DNA from: Jiangella aurantiaca
GTDB taxonomy: Bacteria; Actinomycetota; Actinomycetes; Jiangellales; Jiangellaceae
NCBI RefSeq assembly: GCF_004349105.1
Contig: NZ_SMLB01000051.1
Span: 1 to 43,924, forward strand
Direction: 5' to 3'
DNA: 43,924 bases
Shown here: one piece after another, positions 22,864 to 31,236 of the stretch
Numbering within the stretch: the first letter of the stretch is position 1
Layout: every line of letters starts with the position of its first letter
Notes under the pieces: generated by a model
Database searches by the model: none
Seen by the model: the letters and a program-made list of their open reading frames with translations, nothing else
Told to the model about the DNA's origin: nothing
Made by a program: the position numbers and the translations under genes

Positions 22864-25808
22864 GGCGCCGGGGGACTTCCCGGTGGCTCCCGCACGACCG
22901 GCGGGAGATCCGCGGACATCGCGGCGGCGATCCCGGCGCGCAGCGACCCGGTGTCGTCGCGGAGCGTCAGCAGCTCGCGGGCGAGCTCGTCCAGCAGGCC
23001 GCGCTGCTCGGCGTCATGGAGCAGCCGCTCGACCTCGCCGGCGTTCGGCTCCGGCGGCCGCTCGGCCAGGGGGTCGGCGGTGCGGGAGATGACGTCGACG
23101 ACGGCGGGCTGATCGTGCGCCGTGTCGGCGATCGCCCGAGCCAGCGCTGTCCGGGCGGGCGGGGAGTGCGCGGGCAGACCCACCAGGTCCAGGGCGCGCG
23201 CGAGCACGGCAGGTACGCGGTCGCCCACTGCCGCCGCCACGGCCCGCACGAGGGATGTCTGTCCGGCGAGGATCTCCTCCGGCATCGCCTCGACCCGGTG
23301 CGCGAGCTCGGTGACGAGGTCATGCTGGTGGTGGTCGCCGGCGTCCGCCGAATCGGGCAACCGGGTCCGCTGCAGCAGGGCCCCGAGAGCGTCCAGGTCG
23401 CGGCCCATCCTGGTCGCCGTGCGCTCGGCGAGGGCGAGGTCGTCGTCCGCCCACTCGACGTCGCCGGACTCCGCGGCGATCCGGGCGGAGAGCAACAGCA
23501 GTTCCAGGTATGCGTCGCCGTTCTCCTCGATGCCGGGCTCGGCGAGTGCGTCCGCCACGGCCTGCCGCGCCTGCGCGAGGTCGCCAGTGCGCAGGAGGGC
23601 CTCGACGCGGACGGCGTGCAGCGGGCTCCCGGTGGTCCACGGCCGGCGGGCCGAGAGCAGCGTCAGCGCCTCGGCCGCGTAGCCCTGCGTGAGCAGGTTC
23701 TCCGCCTCATCTGCGGTGCGGTGCTCCCAGTCCGCCTGGTCGTCCTGCGCGGTCGCTTCGGCCGGCATGCTGCGCTGCAGCCGGGCGAGCAGCTTGGCAC
23801 TCCGTGCGGGCAGCTCGTCCGCGACTCCGTCGAGCAGCGGCGCCAGCTCGGAGAGCCAGCGTGCCTCGATCTCCTGAGCTCCCTGGCCCAGCCGGAGCCG
23901 GTGGTAGACCTCCTCGACCCGGTCCTCCGGGCGGCGCGAAGCCGCGTAGAACGCGACGGCGCGACGCTCGAGCTCGCGGGTGGCCTCGGCGCGGTCCTCG
24001 GCGACCAGCCGCACCATGACACGTCGCACGTCGGCGCGGTGCCGCAGCACGTCCGGAGCGGTGCGGTCGACGAGGTCGAGCTCGCGCGCCAGCTCCTCGA
24101 AGAGCTCGTCGGCCCGGCCCGGCCGCGACACGTCGACCCCGCAGACCGGGGCCAGCACCTGCTCGATGATCGCGGGCGTGATCCGCCGCAGGACCAGCCC
24201 GGGATGGGCGAGGCGGCGGACGTCGGGATTCGTGATGTGGCTGAGCAGCCGGTAGTAGAGCACGCCCTGGATGAGCATGTCGTCGACGGCGCCGAACAGC
24301 CGGCGGCGCCGGGCCGGCACGGTCCGCACCCAGTCGCCGTCGTCGCCGGTGTGCTGCATGCGCACGGCCACGTCGGCGGCGAGCTGCAGGCTCAGCGGGT
24401 TGCCGCCGATGCGCTCGACCAGGGCGCGGGCCACCGGGTCGGTGACGCCGAGGGTGCGCAGCAGGTGCACCGCCGCCGCCTCGTCGAGGTCGCCGAGCGT
24501 GAGCGTCGGAACCTCCTCGGCCGGGGCGGCAGGGTGGCCGACGGGGGCCCGGCCGGCCACGACCACCCGCGTCTGCGGGTAGGCGTCACGCAGCGCGGTG
24601 AACATCGCCCACATGCGGTCGAGAATGGGTGAGGCACGGTACTGCGCCTCCTCGAAGGAGTCGAGGGCGACGATCAGCGGCGGCTCCTCACCGGTCGCGG
24701 CCGGGTGCCGGGCGACGGCCCGCCGCAGCGTCCGGCCGAGGGTGTGGGCGGCCTGCGCGTCCTCGTCGCGGGTCTGCGTGTGGTACCGGTACTTGGCCTC
24801 GCGGCCCAGGCTCGCGCGGGTGGTCACCACGTCCTCGAGCTCGTCCAGCTCCTCGAACTGCTGGCGCTGCAGCCGCGACTGCGATCGCGCGGACGACCGG
24901 AGGTCGTCGAGTGCGGGTGCCTCGTCCGGGTACTGCGCGGCCAGCTGCCGGGCCATCTCGGCGACCAGACTCACCGGTTCCTGGATGCGCAGCGTGGCGC
25001 TCTCGAAGTCGACGTGGACCCACGGGACCCGCCCGCCGGGACGGTCGACGTGGTCGAGGAGGAAGCGCGCCATCAGCGTGCTCTTGCCGACGCCGCCGGG
25101 TCCCGTGACGACGAGCGGCAGCTCGCCGTTGGCGCGCCCGAGCCAGCCGTTCACCGCGCGGCCCGCGTCGGCCATCCGGGCGCGCCAGTGCCGGGCGGGC
25201 AGCAGGCCCACGTGCCTCCGGAGCACGTCGAGCTCGCGCGCCCGCCCCGCGAAGCCGTGTCGCAGCAGGGAGTGCAGTGGCTCGACGAGCCGCCGGTGGT
25301 CGAGGAGCCGCTCGATCTCCTCCGCTTCCGGCAGGCCCGGCACGCCGGGGACGAGGGACAGCCAGGAGACCGCTTCGCGGGCGTGGAGCAGCGACTCGAC
25401 GTCGAGGTTCTCGAGCACCGGCGGGTCGCCTCGGAGGTAGCGGAGGGCCAGCCGCTCGGCGGCGTGGCGCGGCGCCGAGCCGATGTTGGTCTCCAGCGCA
25501 AGCCGGGCCTCCTCCGGCCCGGCGAAGGACTGCAGCGCCGTCGCCCGGACGTCGGACCGCAGGGCCCACGCGGTGCGCGCCTGGCCGGCCCGGGCCGTGC
25601 AGTCGTCGACGAGCTGGAATCCAGTCCCCGTGGGGGCGGCACCGGCCGGATGCAGGCTCCCCGGGTCGAAACTCGTCAGCAGCGCGGCGGCCTGCCGCAG
25701 TTGCTGTTGCTCGGGCGGCACCTCGGTCTGCGCCGGCTCGGCGGAGCGCAGCCGGTCGCGCAGCCGCGCGGCGAAGTCGTCCGCGGACCAGTCAGCCGGC
25801 GTAGACAT
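22860..25808 (-). CDS. Large STAND-type NTPase with helical-repeat C terminus
   Basis: 982 residues. A helical N-terminal region of about 210 residues is followed by the NTPase: Walker A G-P-G-G-V-G-K-S-T (236-244), Walker B L-I-V-A-L-D-S-F-E-E-A (378-388), sensor-type strand V-V-V-A-G-R, and the STAND G-N-P-L (468-472). A winged-helix-like region follows, then some 400 residues of alpha-helical repeats of TPR-like type (A-Y-L-E-L-L-L-L-S-A-R-I-A-A-E-S-G-D). In such proteins the repeats sense a ligand and the NTPase oligomerises to switch on effectors. ATG 25808 overlaps the upstream NTPase gene by 17 bases. The trigger is unknown. Confidence 0.88.
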   Translation of the reverse strand: MSTPADWSADDFAARLRDRLRSAEPAQTEVPPEQQQLRQAAALLTSFDPGSLHPAGAAPTGTGFQLVDDCTARAGQARTAWALRSDVRATALQSFAGPEEARLALETNIGSAPRHAAERLALRYLRGDPPVLENLDVESLLHAREAVSWLSLVPGVPGLPEAEEIERLLDHRRLVEPLHSLLRHGFAGRARELDVLRRHVGLLPARHWRARMADAGRAVNGWLGRANGELPLVVTGPGGVGKSTLMARFLLDHVDRPGGRVPWVHVDFESATLRIQEPVSLVAEMARQLAAQYPDEAPALDDLRSSARSQSRLQRQQFEELDELEDVVTTRASLGREAKYRYHTQTRDEDAQAAHTLGRTLRRAVARHPAATGEEPPLIVALDSFEEAQYRASPILDRMWAMFTALRDAYPQTRVVVAGRAPVGHPAAPAEEVPTLTLGDLDEAAAVHLLRTLGVTDPVARALVERIGGNPLSLQLAADVAVRMQHTGDDGDWVRTVPARRRRLFGAVDDMLIQGVLYYRLLSHITNPDVRRLAHPGLVLRRITPAIIEQVLAPVCGVDVSRPGRADELFEELARELDLVDRTAPDVLRHRADVRRVMVRLVAEDRAEATRELERRAVAFYAASRRPEDRVEEVYHRLRLGQGAQEIEARWLSELAPLLDGVADELPARSAKLLARLQRSMPAEATAQDDQADWEHRTADEAENLLTQGYAAEALTLLSARRPWTTGSPLHAVRVEALLRTGDLAQARQAVADALAEPGIEENGDAYLELLLLSARIAAESGDVEWADDDLALAERTATRMGRDLDALGALLQRTRLPDSADAGDHHQHDLVTELAHRVEAMPEEILAGQTSLVRAVAAAVGDRVPAVLARALDLVGLPAHSPPARTALARAIADTAHDQPAVVDVISRTADPLAERPPEPNAGEVERLLHDAEQRGLLDELARELLTLRDDTGSLRAGIAAAMSADLPPVVREPPGSPPAP

Positions 25809-26928
25809 CGAGCACCCCTTCGGTAGCGGTGGCGATCGCACGCATATAGCAGGCGCCCTGCTGCTGGCTCTCCTGGGCTGCGGCGATCACCGCGCGGAGG
25901 GCGACCTCGACGTGCTGAGCGAGCAGTGTCTCGTCGACCGCGCCGCCGTTCGCCACGCGTTCCTGCGCCTCCCGGAGGACGACGGTGAAGAAGTCGCGCA
26001 GGTCGAGCTCACCGATGGGACTCACGGTGTCCCAGACGACCTGCTTCGGCGGCAGCGGCAGGTCGGCGAGGTCGTCGTCGTACCCGAGCAGCAGCAGACG
26101 GGGCCGGCGCACGCCGCCCGCCAGCGACATCTCCGAGACGACCGACGCGAGCTGCGCGATCAGCTCGACGGCGTCCGAGCCCGGGTCGAGCTCGTCGCAC
26201 TGGTCGAAGATGATCCACCACCACTGCTCCGGCGTGAGCTGGACCTGCTGCGCGACCCACAGCGCCCAGTAGCGCAGCCGCTTGATCGGGTCCGCGATCG
26301 CGTCGGACGGCAGGCCATCGCGGGCGATCTGCAACTGCAGCTCTCGCATGACGTCCGAGGCCGAGCTCGACCGGTCCAGGACGACGCGCGCGTACGAGAA
26401 CCCGCAAGGGGCGGCCAGGTGCTGGATCAGCTGGTAGGTGTAGGACTTGCCGACGTCGCGATCGCCGATGACGCGCAGCACGATCGGCTGTGGCCGGCCG
26501 GGCTCCGGCACGACCATGCGCCGCAGCGAGGACCGCACGGGCAGCCGGTCGATGAACACCTGACCCGACCCCGGCAGCACACGCGCCTGGTACGGATCCA
26601 CGTTGTACAGCGCCGCCTTCTCCGCCCGCAGCCGCTGGAGGTACTCCGTCACTTTGGCCAGCTCCGCCGGCTTGGCGACCTGGATCGTCGGCAGGCGGGC
26701 GAGTACGCCAAGCAGCCGGATCGACAGCGGCTCGTCGTCGCCGGGGGAGGAGTTCCGCGCCAGGTTGACGAGCATCCGCGCATTGTCGCTGGCCACGTTG
26801 GTGATGTGCCAATGAGCGATGTCGTCCGGGAAGTACGTCTTGAGCACCTGGAAGGGGTTGTCGGTGCCCACGAGGTCGTCGAGGACGAGCTGACAGACCA
26901 GGTCCCATTCGTGTTGATCGAGTGGCAT
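25792..26928 (-). CDS. P-loop NTPase with N-terminal effector-associated-type domain
   Basis: 378 residues. Residues 5-100 form an all-helical domain (W-D-L-V-C-Q-L-V-L-D-D-L, W-H-I-T-N-V-A-S-D-N-A-R-M-L-V-N-L-A-R-N, E-P-L-S-I-R-L-L-G-V-L-A-R) whose pattern resembles the N-terminal domain of the trypsin-like product of 21742-22863. The ATPase has Walker A G-D-R-D-V-G-K-S (155-162) and Walker B W-W-W-I-I-F-D-Q-C-D-E-L (236-247). It looks like the inactive-STAND/initiator ATPases of conflict systems. The first of four overlapping genes; ATG 26928 follows an AGGGGGCGG leader. It could recruit the protease through the shared domain. Confidence 0.82.
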   Translation of the reverse strand: MPLDQHEWDLVCQLVLDDLVGTDNPFQVLKTYFPDDIAHWHITNVASDNARMLVNLARNSSPGDDEPLSIRLLGVLARLPTIQVAKPAELAKVTEYLQRLRAEKAALYNVDPYQARVLPGSGQVFIDRLPVRSSLRRMVVPEPGRPQPIVLRVIGDRDVGKSYTYQLIQHLAAPCGFSYARVVLDRSSSASDVMRELQLQIARDGLPSDAIADPIKRLRYWALWVAQQVQLTPEQWWWIIFDQCDELDPGSDAVELIAQLASVVSEMSLAGGVRRPRLLLLGYDDDLADLPLPPKQVVWDTVSPIGELDLRDFFTVVLREAQERVANGGAVDETLLAQHVEVALRAVIAAAQESQQQGACYMRAIATATEGVLDVYAG

Positions 26929-26963
26929 CGTGGACCGCCCCCTTGATGCCGTGTCCCTCGTGC

Positions 26964-27407
26964 CTACGGACGCAGCTCCGCGCGTCTCTCACCGGATCGC
27001 GCCGCTTCGCCGATGCGGCGATCCGCGCGCCGGCCCCGGGCGTCGTCGTCACCGCTGCTGATCGCGAAGGATGCCTCGCCGAAGCCGCCGACGGTCAGGT
27101 ACGCGACCACCAGCGCGACCACGGCGATGACGCCGCCCAGTGCGGCGGCCCAGTTCGCCGCGGCGATGCCGGCATCCGCACGTTGGACCGCCCACCAGGT
27201 CAACGCGAGCGCCGTCGCGCAGGTGAGCAGCGAGAAGACGATCAGAACGGCCCGCCAGCGCGGGCCCAGCCACGCCGGCTGGCTGGCCGACACCTCGACC
27301 CCCGGGAGGACGTGGCCCAGCCCTTCCTCGTCGTCGCCGGCGCCGGCTCGGGTCGCCGCCTGGTACTGCTGCCACACGTCGCGCCGCACATCCTCATACG
27401 CCCCCAT
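26964..27407 (-). CDS. Two-helix membrane protein at the head of the protease/NTPase operon
   Basis: 147 residues: a cytosolic acidic N terminus of about 50 residues, helix 1 (A-V-L-I-V-F-S-L-L-T-C-A-T-A-L-A-L-T-W-W), helix 2 (W-A-A-A-L-G-G-V-I-A-V-V-A-L-V-V-A-Y-L), and a charged C-terminal tail of about 40 residues, probably cytosolic. ATG 27407 follows GGGGGG. It lies 35 bases before the EAD-type NTPase. Two-helix proteins serve as membrane effectors or anchors in several defence systems; here that is a suggestion only. No family is recognised. Confidence 0.75.
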   Translation of the reverse strand: MGAYEDVRRDVWQQYQAATRAGAGDDEEGLGHVLPGVEVSASQPAWLGPRWRAVLIVFSLLTCATALALTWWAVQRADAGIAAANWAAALGGVIAVVALVVAYLTVGGFGEASFAISSGDDDARGRRADRRIGEAARSGERRAELRP

Positions 27408-27483
27408 GGCGCCCCCCAGAACGATCTCATCCCCATTGTGAACCCGACGATCGTCCCTGGTAACCCCTCATCCGGCTCGCGCT

Positions 27484-27528
27484 TGGCGATGGGTTGCGGC
27501 GTGGTGCACGCAGGCACTGGCGATGGGT
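27484..27528. repeat. Two direct copies of TGGCGATGGGT
   Basis: The 11-mer occurs at 27484-27494 and 27518-27528, 34 bases start to start. The gap 27408-27583 is the leader of the protease/NTPase operon, so these could be binding sites for its regulator. The second copy also belongs to the hairpin at 27522. Confidence 0.5.
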
Positions 27529-27570
27529 GAGGGATCGGGGTATCCAGGGCAACCCGGATCCTCACTCATC
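27522..27570 (-). terminator. Hairpin after the ABC permease gene
   Basis: Arms 27522-27541 and 27552-27570 can pair over about 18 bases with a few mismatches and a 10-base loop. It begins 13 bases past the permease stop (27584) in the direction of transcription. No T-run follows, as is usual in high-GC actinomycetes. Confidence 0.5.
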
Positions 27571-27583
27571 TCCCGCATGACCG

Positions 27584-28378
27584 TCACGACCGCCTGTAGA
27601 GCCGGGCCGTGAGCGGGGCGAACACCGCGGTGACGGCGGCCGCCTCGGCCAGCGCAAGCCCGACCTCGGCGCCGGCCGGCTCGCCGTAGAGCAGCGCCCG
27701 CACCGCGTCGACCAGGTGCGATATCGGGTTGACGTCGACGAACGCCGCCACGGCGCCGGGCAGCGTCGCGGGGTCGACGAACACGTTGCTGACGAACACC
27801 AGCAGGAAGATCGCCATCATGCCGATGCCCTGCACGGCGCTGGCGCTGCGCACGGCGAGGCCGAGCGTCGTGAACAGCCACGACAACGCGAACGCGAACC
27901 CGACGACGAGCAACGCGGCGGCCAGCACGCCGACCACGCCGCCGTCCGCGTCGAACCCGAGCAGCAGCCCGGTGACGACGATGATCGCGGCGGTCGCGGC
28001 GTACCGGACGGAGTCGGCCAGCACGGCGCCGACCAGCGGCGCGGCCCGCCAGCCGGGCAGTGACCGGAACCGGTCGACGACCCCGGCGGAGCGGTCGGCC
28101 TGCAGCGTGACGCCGGCCTGGACGGCGGTGAGCAGCACCCCCATCACCAGGATCCCTGGCAGCAGGAACTGCAGGTAGTCGCCGGTCGTGCCGGAGATCG
28201 CGCCGCCGAACACGTAGGTGAACATGACCAGCAGCAGGATCGGCCCGATGGTGACGTCGACCAGCTGCTCGGGCACCCGCCGCAGCTTGAGCAGGCCGCG
28301 CCGGGCGTATGCGGCGGTGGTGGCGACGGCGCCGGCGCGCGGCGGGCGCGGGCCGCCGGTGAGCAGCTCGATGGTCAC
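27584..28378 (-). CDS. ABC-2 type exporter permease (DrrB-like)
   Basis: 264 residues, six predicted transmembrane helices in the ABC-2 arrangement (P-I-L-L-L-V-M-F-T-Y-V-F-G-G, F-L-L-P-G-I-L-V-M-G, A-L-S-W-L-F-T-T-L-G-L and a C-terminal N-P-I-S-H-L-V-D-A-V-R). DrrB-type permeases work with DrrA ATPases to export drugs. The GTG start at 28378 overlaps the ATPase stop as GTGA, so the two are translated together. Confidence 0.9.
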   Translation of the reverse strand: MTIELLTGGPRPPRAGAVATTAAYARRGLLKLRRVPEQLVDVTIGPILLLVMFTYVFGGAISGTTGDYLQFLLPGILVMGVLLTAVQAGVTLQADRSAGVVDRFRSLPGWRAAPLVGAVLADSVRYAATAAIIVVTGLLLGFDADGGVVGVLAAALLVVGFAFALSWLFTTLGLAVRSASAVQGIGMMAIFLLVFVSNVFVDPATLPGAVAAFVDVNPISHLVDAVRALLYGEPAGAEVGLALAEAAAVTAVFAPLTARLYRRS

Positions 28379-29319
28379 GGCTGGACCTCCTGGTGGGCGG
28401 TGAGCGCGAGGAACACCTCGTCGAGACTGGGGCGGTCGAGGGAGAAGCCGGTCATCGCGGCGTGCCGCCGGGTCAGCTCGCCGAGGATCGCGGCCGCGCG
28501 CTCGGGGTCGTCGACCGGTGCGGTGAGCGTGCCGCTGCCCGGCTCGTGGACGACCTCGAGGCCGAACGCCGACCGCAGCGTGTCCGCCGCGGCGGCCGCG
28601 CCGGCGCCGTCGTCGAACCGGACGTGCAGCCGGGCCGCGCCGATGGACGCCTTCAGCGCACTCGGCGTGCCCTCGGCGACGACCCGGCCGTGGTCGACGA
28701 CGGCGACCCGGCCGGCCAGCGCGTCGGCCTCCTCGAGGTACTGCGTCGTCAGCAGGATCGTGGTGCCCTGTGCGGCAAGCGCCCGGACGATGCGCCACAC
28801 GTCGGCGCGGCTGCGCGGGTCGAGGCCGGTGGTCGGCTCGTCCAGGACGAGCAGGTCGGGCGTGACGACGATGCTCGCGGCGATGTCCAGCCGCCGGCGC
28901 ATGCCGCCGGAGTACTGCTTGACCGGCCGGCCGGCGGCATCGGCGAGGTCGAACGCGGCCAGCAGCTCGGCGGCCCGGTCGCGCGCCGCCCGGCCGGAGT
29001 GGCCGAGCAGCCGGCCGATCAGCGTCAGGTTCTCCGCGCCGGTGAGGTCCTGGTCGACCGACGCGTACTGCCCGGTCAGCGCCAGCCGCGAGCGGACGGC
29101 GTCGGCCTCGCGCCGCAGGTCGTGGCCCAGCACGCGGGCGACGCCGTCGTCGGCGGCGATCAGGGTGGCGAGCACCCTGACCGCTGTCGTCTTGCCGGCG
29201 CCGTTGGGGCCCAGCAGGCCGTAGACGACGCCGCGCTCGACCGTCAGGTCCAGCCCGTCCAGTGCGCTGACCTCGCCGAACCGCTTGCACAGCCCCGCCG
29301 TCTCGATGGCGAGCGTCAT
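28375..29319 (-). CDS. ABC exporter ATPase (DrrA-like)
   Basis: 314 residues. Walker A G-P-N-G-A-G-K-T-T, ABC signature Y-S-G-G-M-R-R-R-L-D, Walker B L-L-V-L-D-E-P-T-T-G-L-D and the switch histidine region T-T-Q-Y-L-E-E-A are all intact. The long C-terminal extension with H-E-P-G-S-G-T is typical of DrrA. Cytosolic, bound to the permease. ATG 29319 has AGGAG upstream. Two, possibly three, palindromes overlap the promoter, so expression is probably tightly controlled by a regulator not encoded here. The substrate is unknown; self-resistance is one option. Confidence 0.92.
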   Translation of the reverse strand: MTLAIETAGLCKRFGEVSALDGLDLTVERGVVYGLLGPNGAGKTTAVRVLATLIAADDGVARVLGHDLRREADAVRSRLALTGQYASVDQDLTGAENLTLIGRLLGHSGRAARDRAAELLAAFDLADAAGRPVKQYSGGMRRRLDIAASIVVTPDLLVLDEPTTGLDPRSRADVWRIVRALAAQGTTILLTTQYLEEADALAGRVAVVDHGRVVAEGTPSALKASIGAARLHVRFDDGAGAAAAADTLRSAFGLEVVHEPGSGTLTAPVDDPERAAAILGELTRRHAAMTGFSLDRPSLDEVFLALTAHQEVQP

Positions 29320-29348
29320 AGGAGTCTCCTCGATCGATGACCAGCATC

Positions 29349-29369
29349 ATAGTGAAGTTACTTCACTAT
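29349..29369. promoter_or_regulatory. 21-bp palindrome, probable operator overlapping the -10 of drrA-like
   Basis: Perfect 10-base arms around a central T; each arm contains AGTGAAGT. It overlaps TATAGT, the likely -10 of the ABC genes on the minus strand. Typical of TetR/PadR/GntR sites. Confidence 0.65.
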
Positions 29370-29393
29370 ACCCGAGCGGCCGCTCGGGTGAAA
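29365..29393 (-). promoter_or_regulatory. Promoter of the ABC exporter genes
   Basis: On the minus strand TTTCAC (29393-29388), 17 bases, TATAGT (29370-29365). The spacer is nearly all of the 18-bp palindrome 29371-29388. Confidence 0.5.
29371..29388. promoter_or_regulatory. 18-bp perfect palindrome, probable TetR-type operator
   Basis: CCCGAGCGGCCGCTCGGG. A GAGCG..CGCTC core is common in TetR operators. It occupies the spacer of the ABC promoter. Confidence 0.6.
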
Positions 29394-29396
29394 TAA

Positions 29397-29408
29397 TTGA
29401 CATGTCAA
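29397..29408. promoter_or_regulatory. 12-bp palindrome near the monooxygenase promoter
   Basis: TTGACATGTCAA, 16 bases before the ATG at 29425. It could be an operator or contain a -35-like TTGACA. Confidence 0.4.
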
Positions 29409-29424
29409 CCTCGTTGAGGGCGGC

Positions 29425-30459
29425 ATGAGCGACCTCCATTTCGGATTGGACACCTTCGGCGACGTGCCGGAGAGCGATGACGGTGAACTGCTCACCTACG
29501 GTGCGGCGATCCGTCAGGTCGTCGAGGAGGCGGTCCTCGCTGACCAGCTCGGCGTCGACGCGATCGCGCTGGGCGAGCACCACCGTCCCGAGTACTCGAT
29601 CTCGACGCCGGAGACGGTGCTGGCCGCCATCGCCGCGCGCACGTCGAGGATCCGGCTCGGGTCCGGAGTGACGGTGCTGAGCTCGGACGACCCGGTCCGG
29701 GTGTTCCAGCGCTTCGCCACCGTCGACGCGGTGTCGGGCGGCCGGGCCGAGGTGATCCTGGGCCGCGGCTCGTTCACCGAGTCGTTCCCGCTGTTCGGCT
29801 ACGACCTCGCCGACTACGAGGTGTTGTTCGAGGAGAAGCTGCAGCTGTTCGTGCAGCTGCTCGACGAGAAGCCGGTGAGCTGGAGCGGCACCACCCGGGC
29901 CGCGCTGGAGGACGCCGACGTCTTCCCGAAGACGGAGTCGGGCCGGCTGACCGCGTGGGTCGGCGTCGGTGGCACCCCGCAGTCCGTCGTCCGCACCGCC
30001 TACTACGGCCTGCCGCTCATGCTCGCGATCATCGGCGGCTCGCCGGACCGGTTCGTGCCCTATCTCGACCTCTATCGGCGGGCGGCCGGCCAGTTCGGCA
30101 CCGTCGCGCACCCCGTCGGCATGCACTCGCCGGGCTTCGTCGCCGACACCGACGAAGAGGCCAAGGAGATCTACTACGCGCGGTACAAGGTCAACCGCGA
30201 CCGCATCGGCCGGGAGCGGGGGTGGCCGCCGATCACGCCGCGCGAGTTCGAGCACGAGATCGAGCACGGCTCGCTCTACGTCGGCTCGCCGGAGACGGTC
30301 GCCCACAAGATCGCCCGCGCCGTGCAGACCCTCGGCGTCGGCCGGTTCGACCTCATCTACACCGCCGGGTCGCAGCCGGTGAGCGCCCGGCTCCGCGCCG
30401 TCGAGCTGTACGGCTCGAAGGTCGTCCCGATGGTCCGCGACCTGGTGGCCGGCTCGTGA
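29425..30459 (+). CDS. Luciferase-like monooxygenase (LLM class flavin-dependent oxidoreductase)
   Basis: 344 residues of the bacterial luciferase fold. Typical marks: [52 protein letters not shown], and a late [10 protein letters not shown]. Cofactor is FMNH2 or F420; substrate unknown. Its stop overlaps the start of the next gene (GTGA), which is a reductase-like Rossmann protein, so the two likely work as a pair. Confidence 0.92.
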   Translation: MSDLHFGLDTFGDVPESDDGELLTYGAAIRQVVEEAVLADQLGVDAIALGEHHRPEYSISTPETVLAAIAARTSRIRLGSGVTVLSSDDPVRVFQRFATVDAVSGGRAEVILGRGSFTESFPLFGYDLADYEVLFEEKLQLFVQLLDEKPVSWSGTTRAALEDADVFPKTESGRLTAWVGVGGTPQSVVRTAYYGLPLMLAIIGGSPDRFVPYLDLYRRAAGQFGTVAHPVGMHSPGFVADTDEEAKEIYYARYKVNRDRIGRERGWPPITPREFEHEIEHGSLYVGSPETVAHKIARAVQTLGVGRFDLIYTAGSQPVSARLRAVELYGSKVVPMVRDLVAGS

Positions 30460-31154
30460 CCGGCGACGTGCGCACCATCGGGATCCTGGGCGCGGGCAAG
30501 CTCGGCACCGTGCTGGCCCGGCTCGCCGTCGCCGCCGGGTTCCGGGTGCTCATCGCCGGGTCCGGCGCGGCGGAGCGGATCGCGCTGATCGTCGAGATCG
30601 TCACGCCCGGCGCGGTCGCCGTCACCGCCCGGGAGGCGGCCGAGCAGGCCGACGCCGTCGTCCTCGCGCTGCCGCTCGGCAAGTACCGCACCCTCCCGGC
30701 CGACGCGCTGCACGGCAAGCTGATCCTCGACGCGATGAACTACTGGTGGGAGGTCGACGGCGACCGCGTGGACCTCACCGACCCGCGCACGTCGTCGAGC
30801 GAGCTGGTGCAGGTGTTCCTGCCCGGGTCGCGGGTGGTGAAGGCGTTCAACCACATGGGCTACCACGACCTCGAGGACGGCGCGGCGCCCGCGGGTTCGG
30901 CCGGCCGCAAGGCCATCGCCGTCGCAGGGGACGACGTGTCGGACGTGGCGGAGGCGGCGGCGATCGTCGACGCACTCGGCTTCGACCCCGTCGTCGCCGG
31001 GCCACTGGCCGAGGGTGTCCGGATGGAGCCGTTCACCGAGGTGTTCGGCGCCAACGTCCCGGCCGCGGAGCTCGAGGCCATGCTGGACCGCTTCCCGACG
31101 TCGCCGCGCGGCCGCGAGGTGGCGGCCGCACGCGCCGGCACGCTGGCGCGATGA
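30456..31154 (+). CDS. F420-dependent NADP reductase-like Rossmann protein
   Basis: 232 residues. N-terminal Rossmann motif [14 protein letters not shown], then [19 protein letters not shown], and K-A-F-N-H-M-G-Y, as in the F420H2:NADP oxidoreductase (Fno/NpdG) family. It probably moves hydride between NADPH and F420 or a related substrate for the LLM enzyme upstream. GTG start 30456 is coupled to it. The C terminus is usual in length. Confidence 0.85.
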   Translation: MTGDVRTIGILGAGKLGTVLARLAVAAGFRVLIAGSGAAERIALIVEIVTPGAVAVTAREAAEQADAVVLALPLGKYRTLPADALHGKLILDAMNYWWEVDGDRVDLTDPRTSSSELVQVFLPGSRVVKAFNHMGYHDLEDGAAPAGSAGRKAIAVAGDDVSDVAEAAAIVDALGFDPVVAGPLAEGVRMEPFTEVFGANVPAAELEAMLDRFPTSPRGREVAAARAGTLAR

Positions 31155-31173
31155 GCCACGGCCGGGCCGTGCC

Positions 31174-31236
31174 GAGGAGCTGCCGCCCGGTCAGCGCGCC
31201 GACATCCTCAAGGAACGCATCTACATCACCTTCACC
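31174..31236 (+). pseudogene. Fragment of a small membrane-protein gene (N-terminal part)
   Basis: In the 281-base gap after the F420-type gene, one frame reads E-E-L-P-P-G-Q-R-A-D-I-L-K-E-R-I-Y-I-T-F-T. I remember this as the cytosolic start of an actinobacterial membrane-protein family that continues into a hydrophobic helix. Here the helix is missing and no start codon is in frame, so it looks like a deletion relic. The rest of the gap shows nothing else. Confidence 0.35.

Noticed and set aside
27584-31154. ABC exporter with LLM and F420-type genes as part of an antibiotic biosynthetic cluster
   Set aside because: No polyketide synthase, NRPS, terpene or RiPP core gene is in the window; the exporter alone is not enough.
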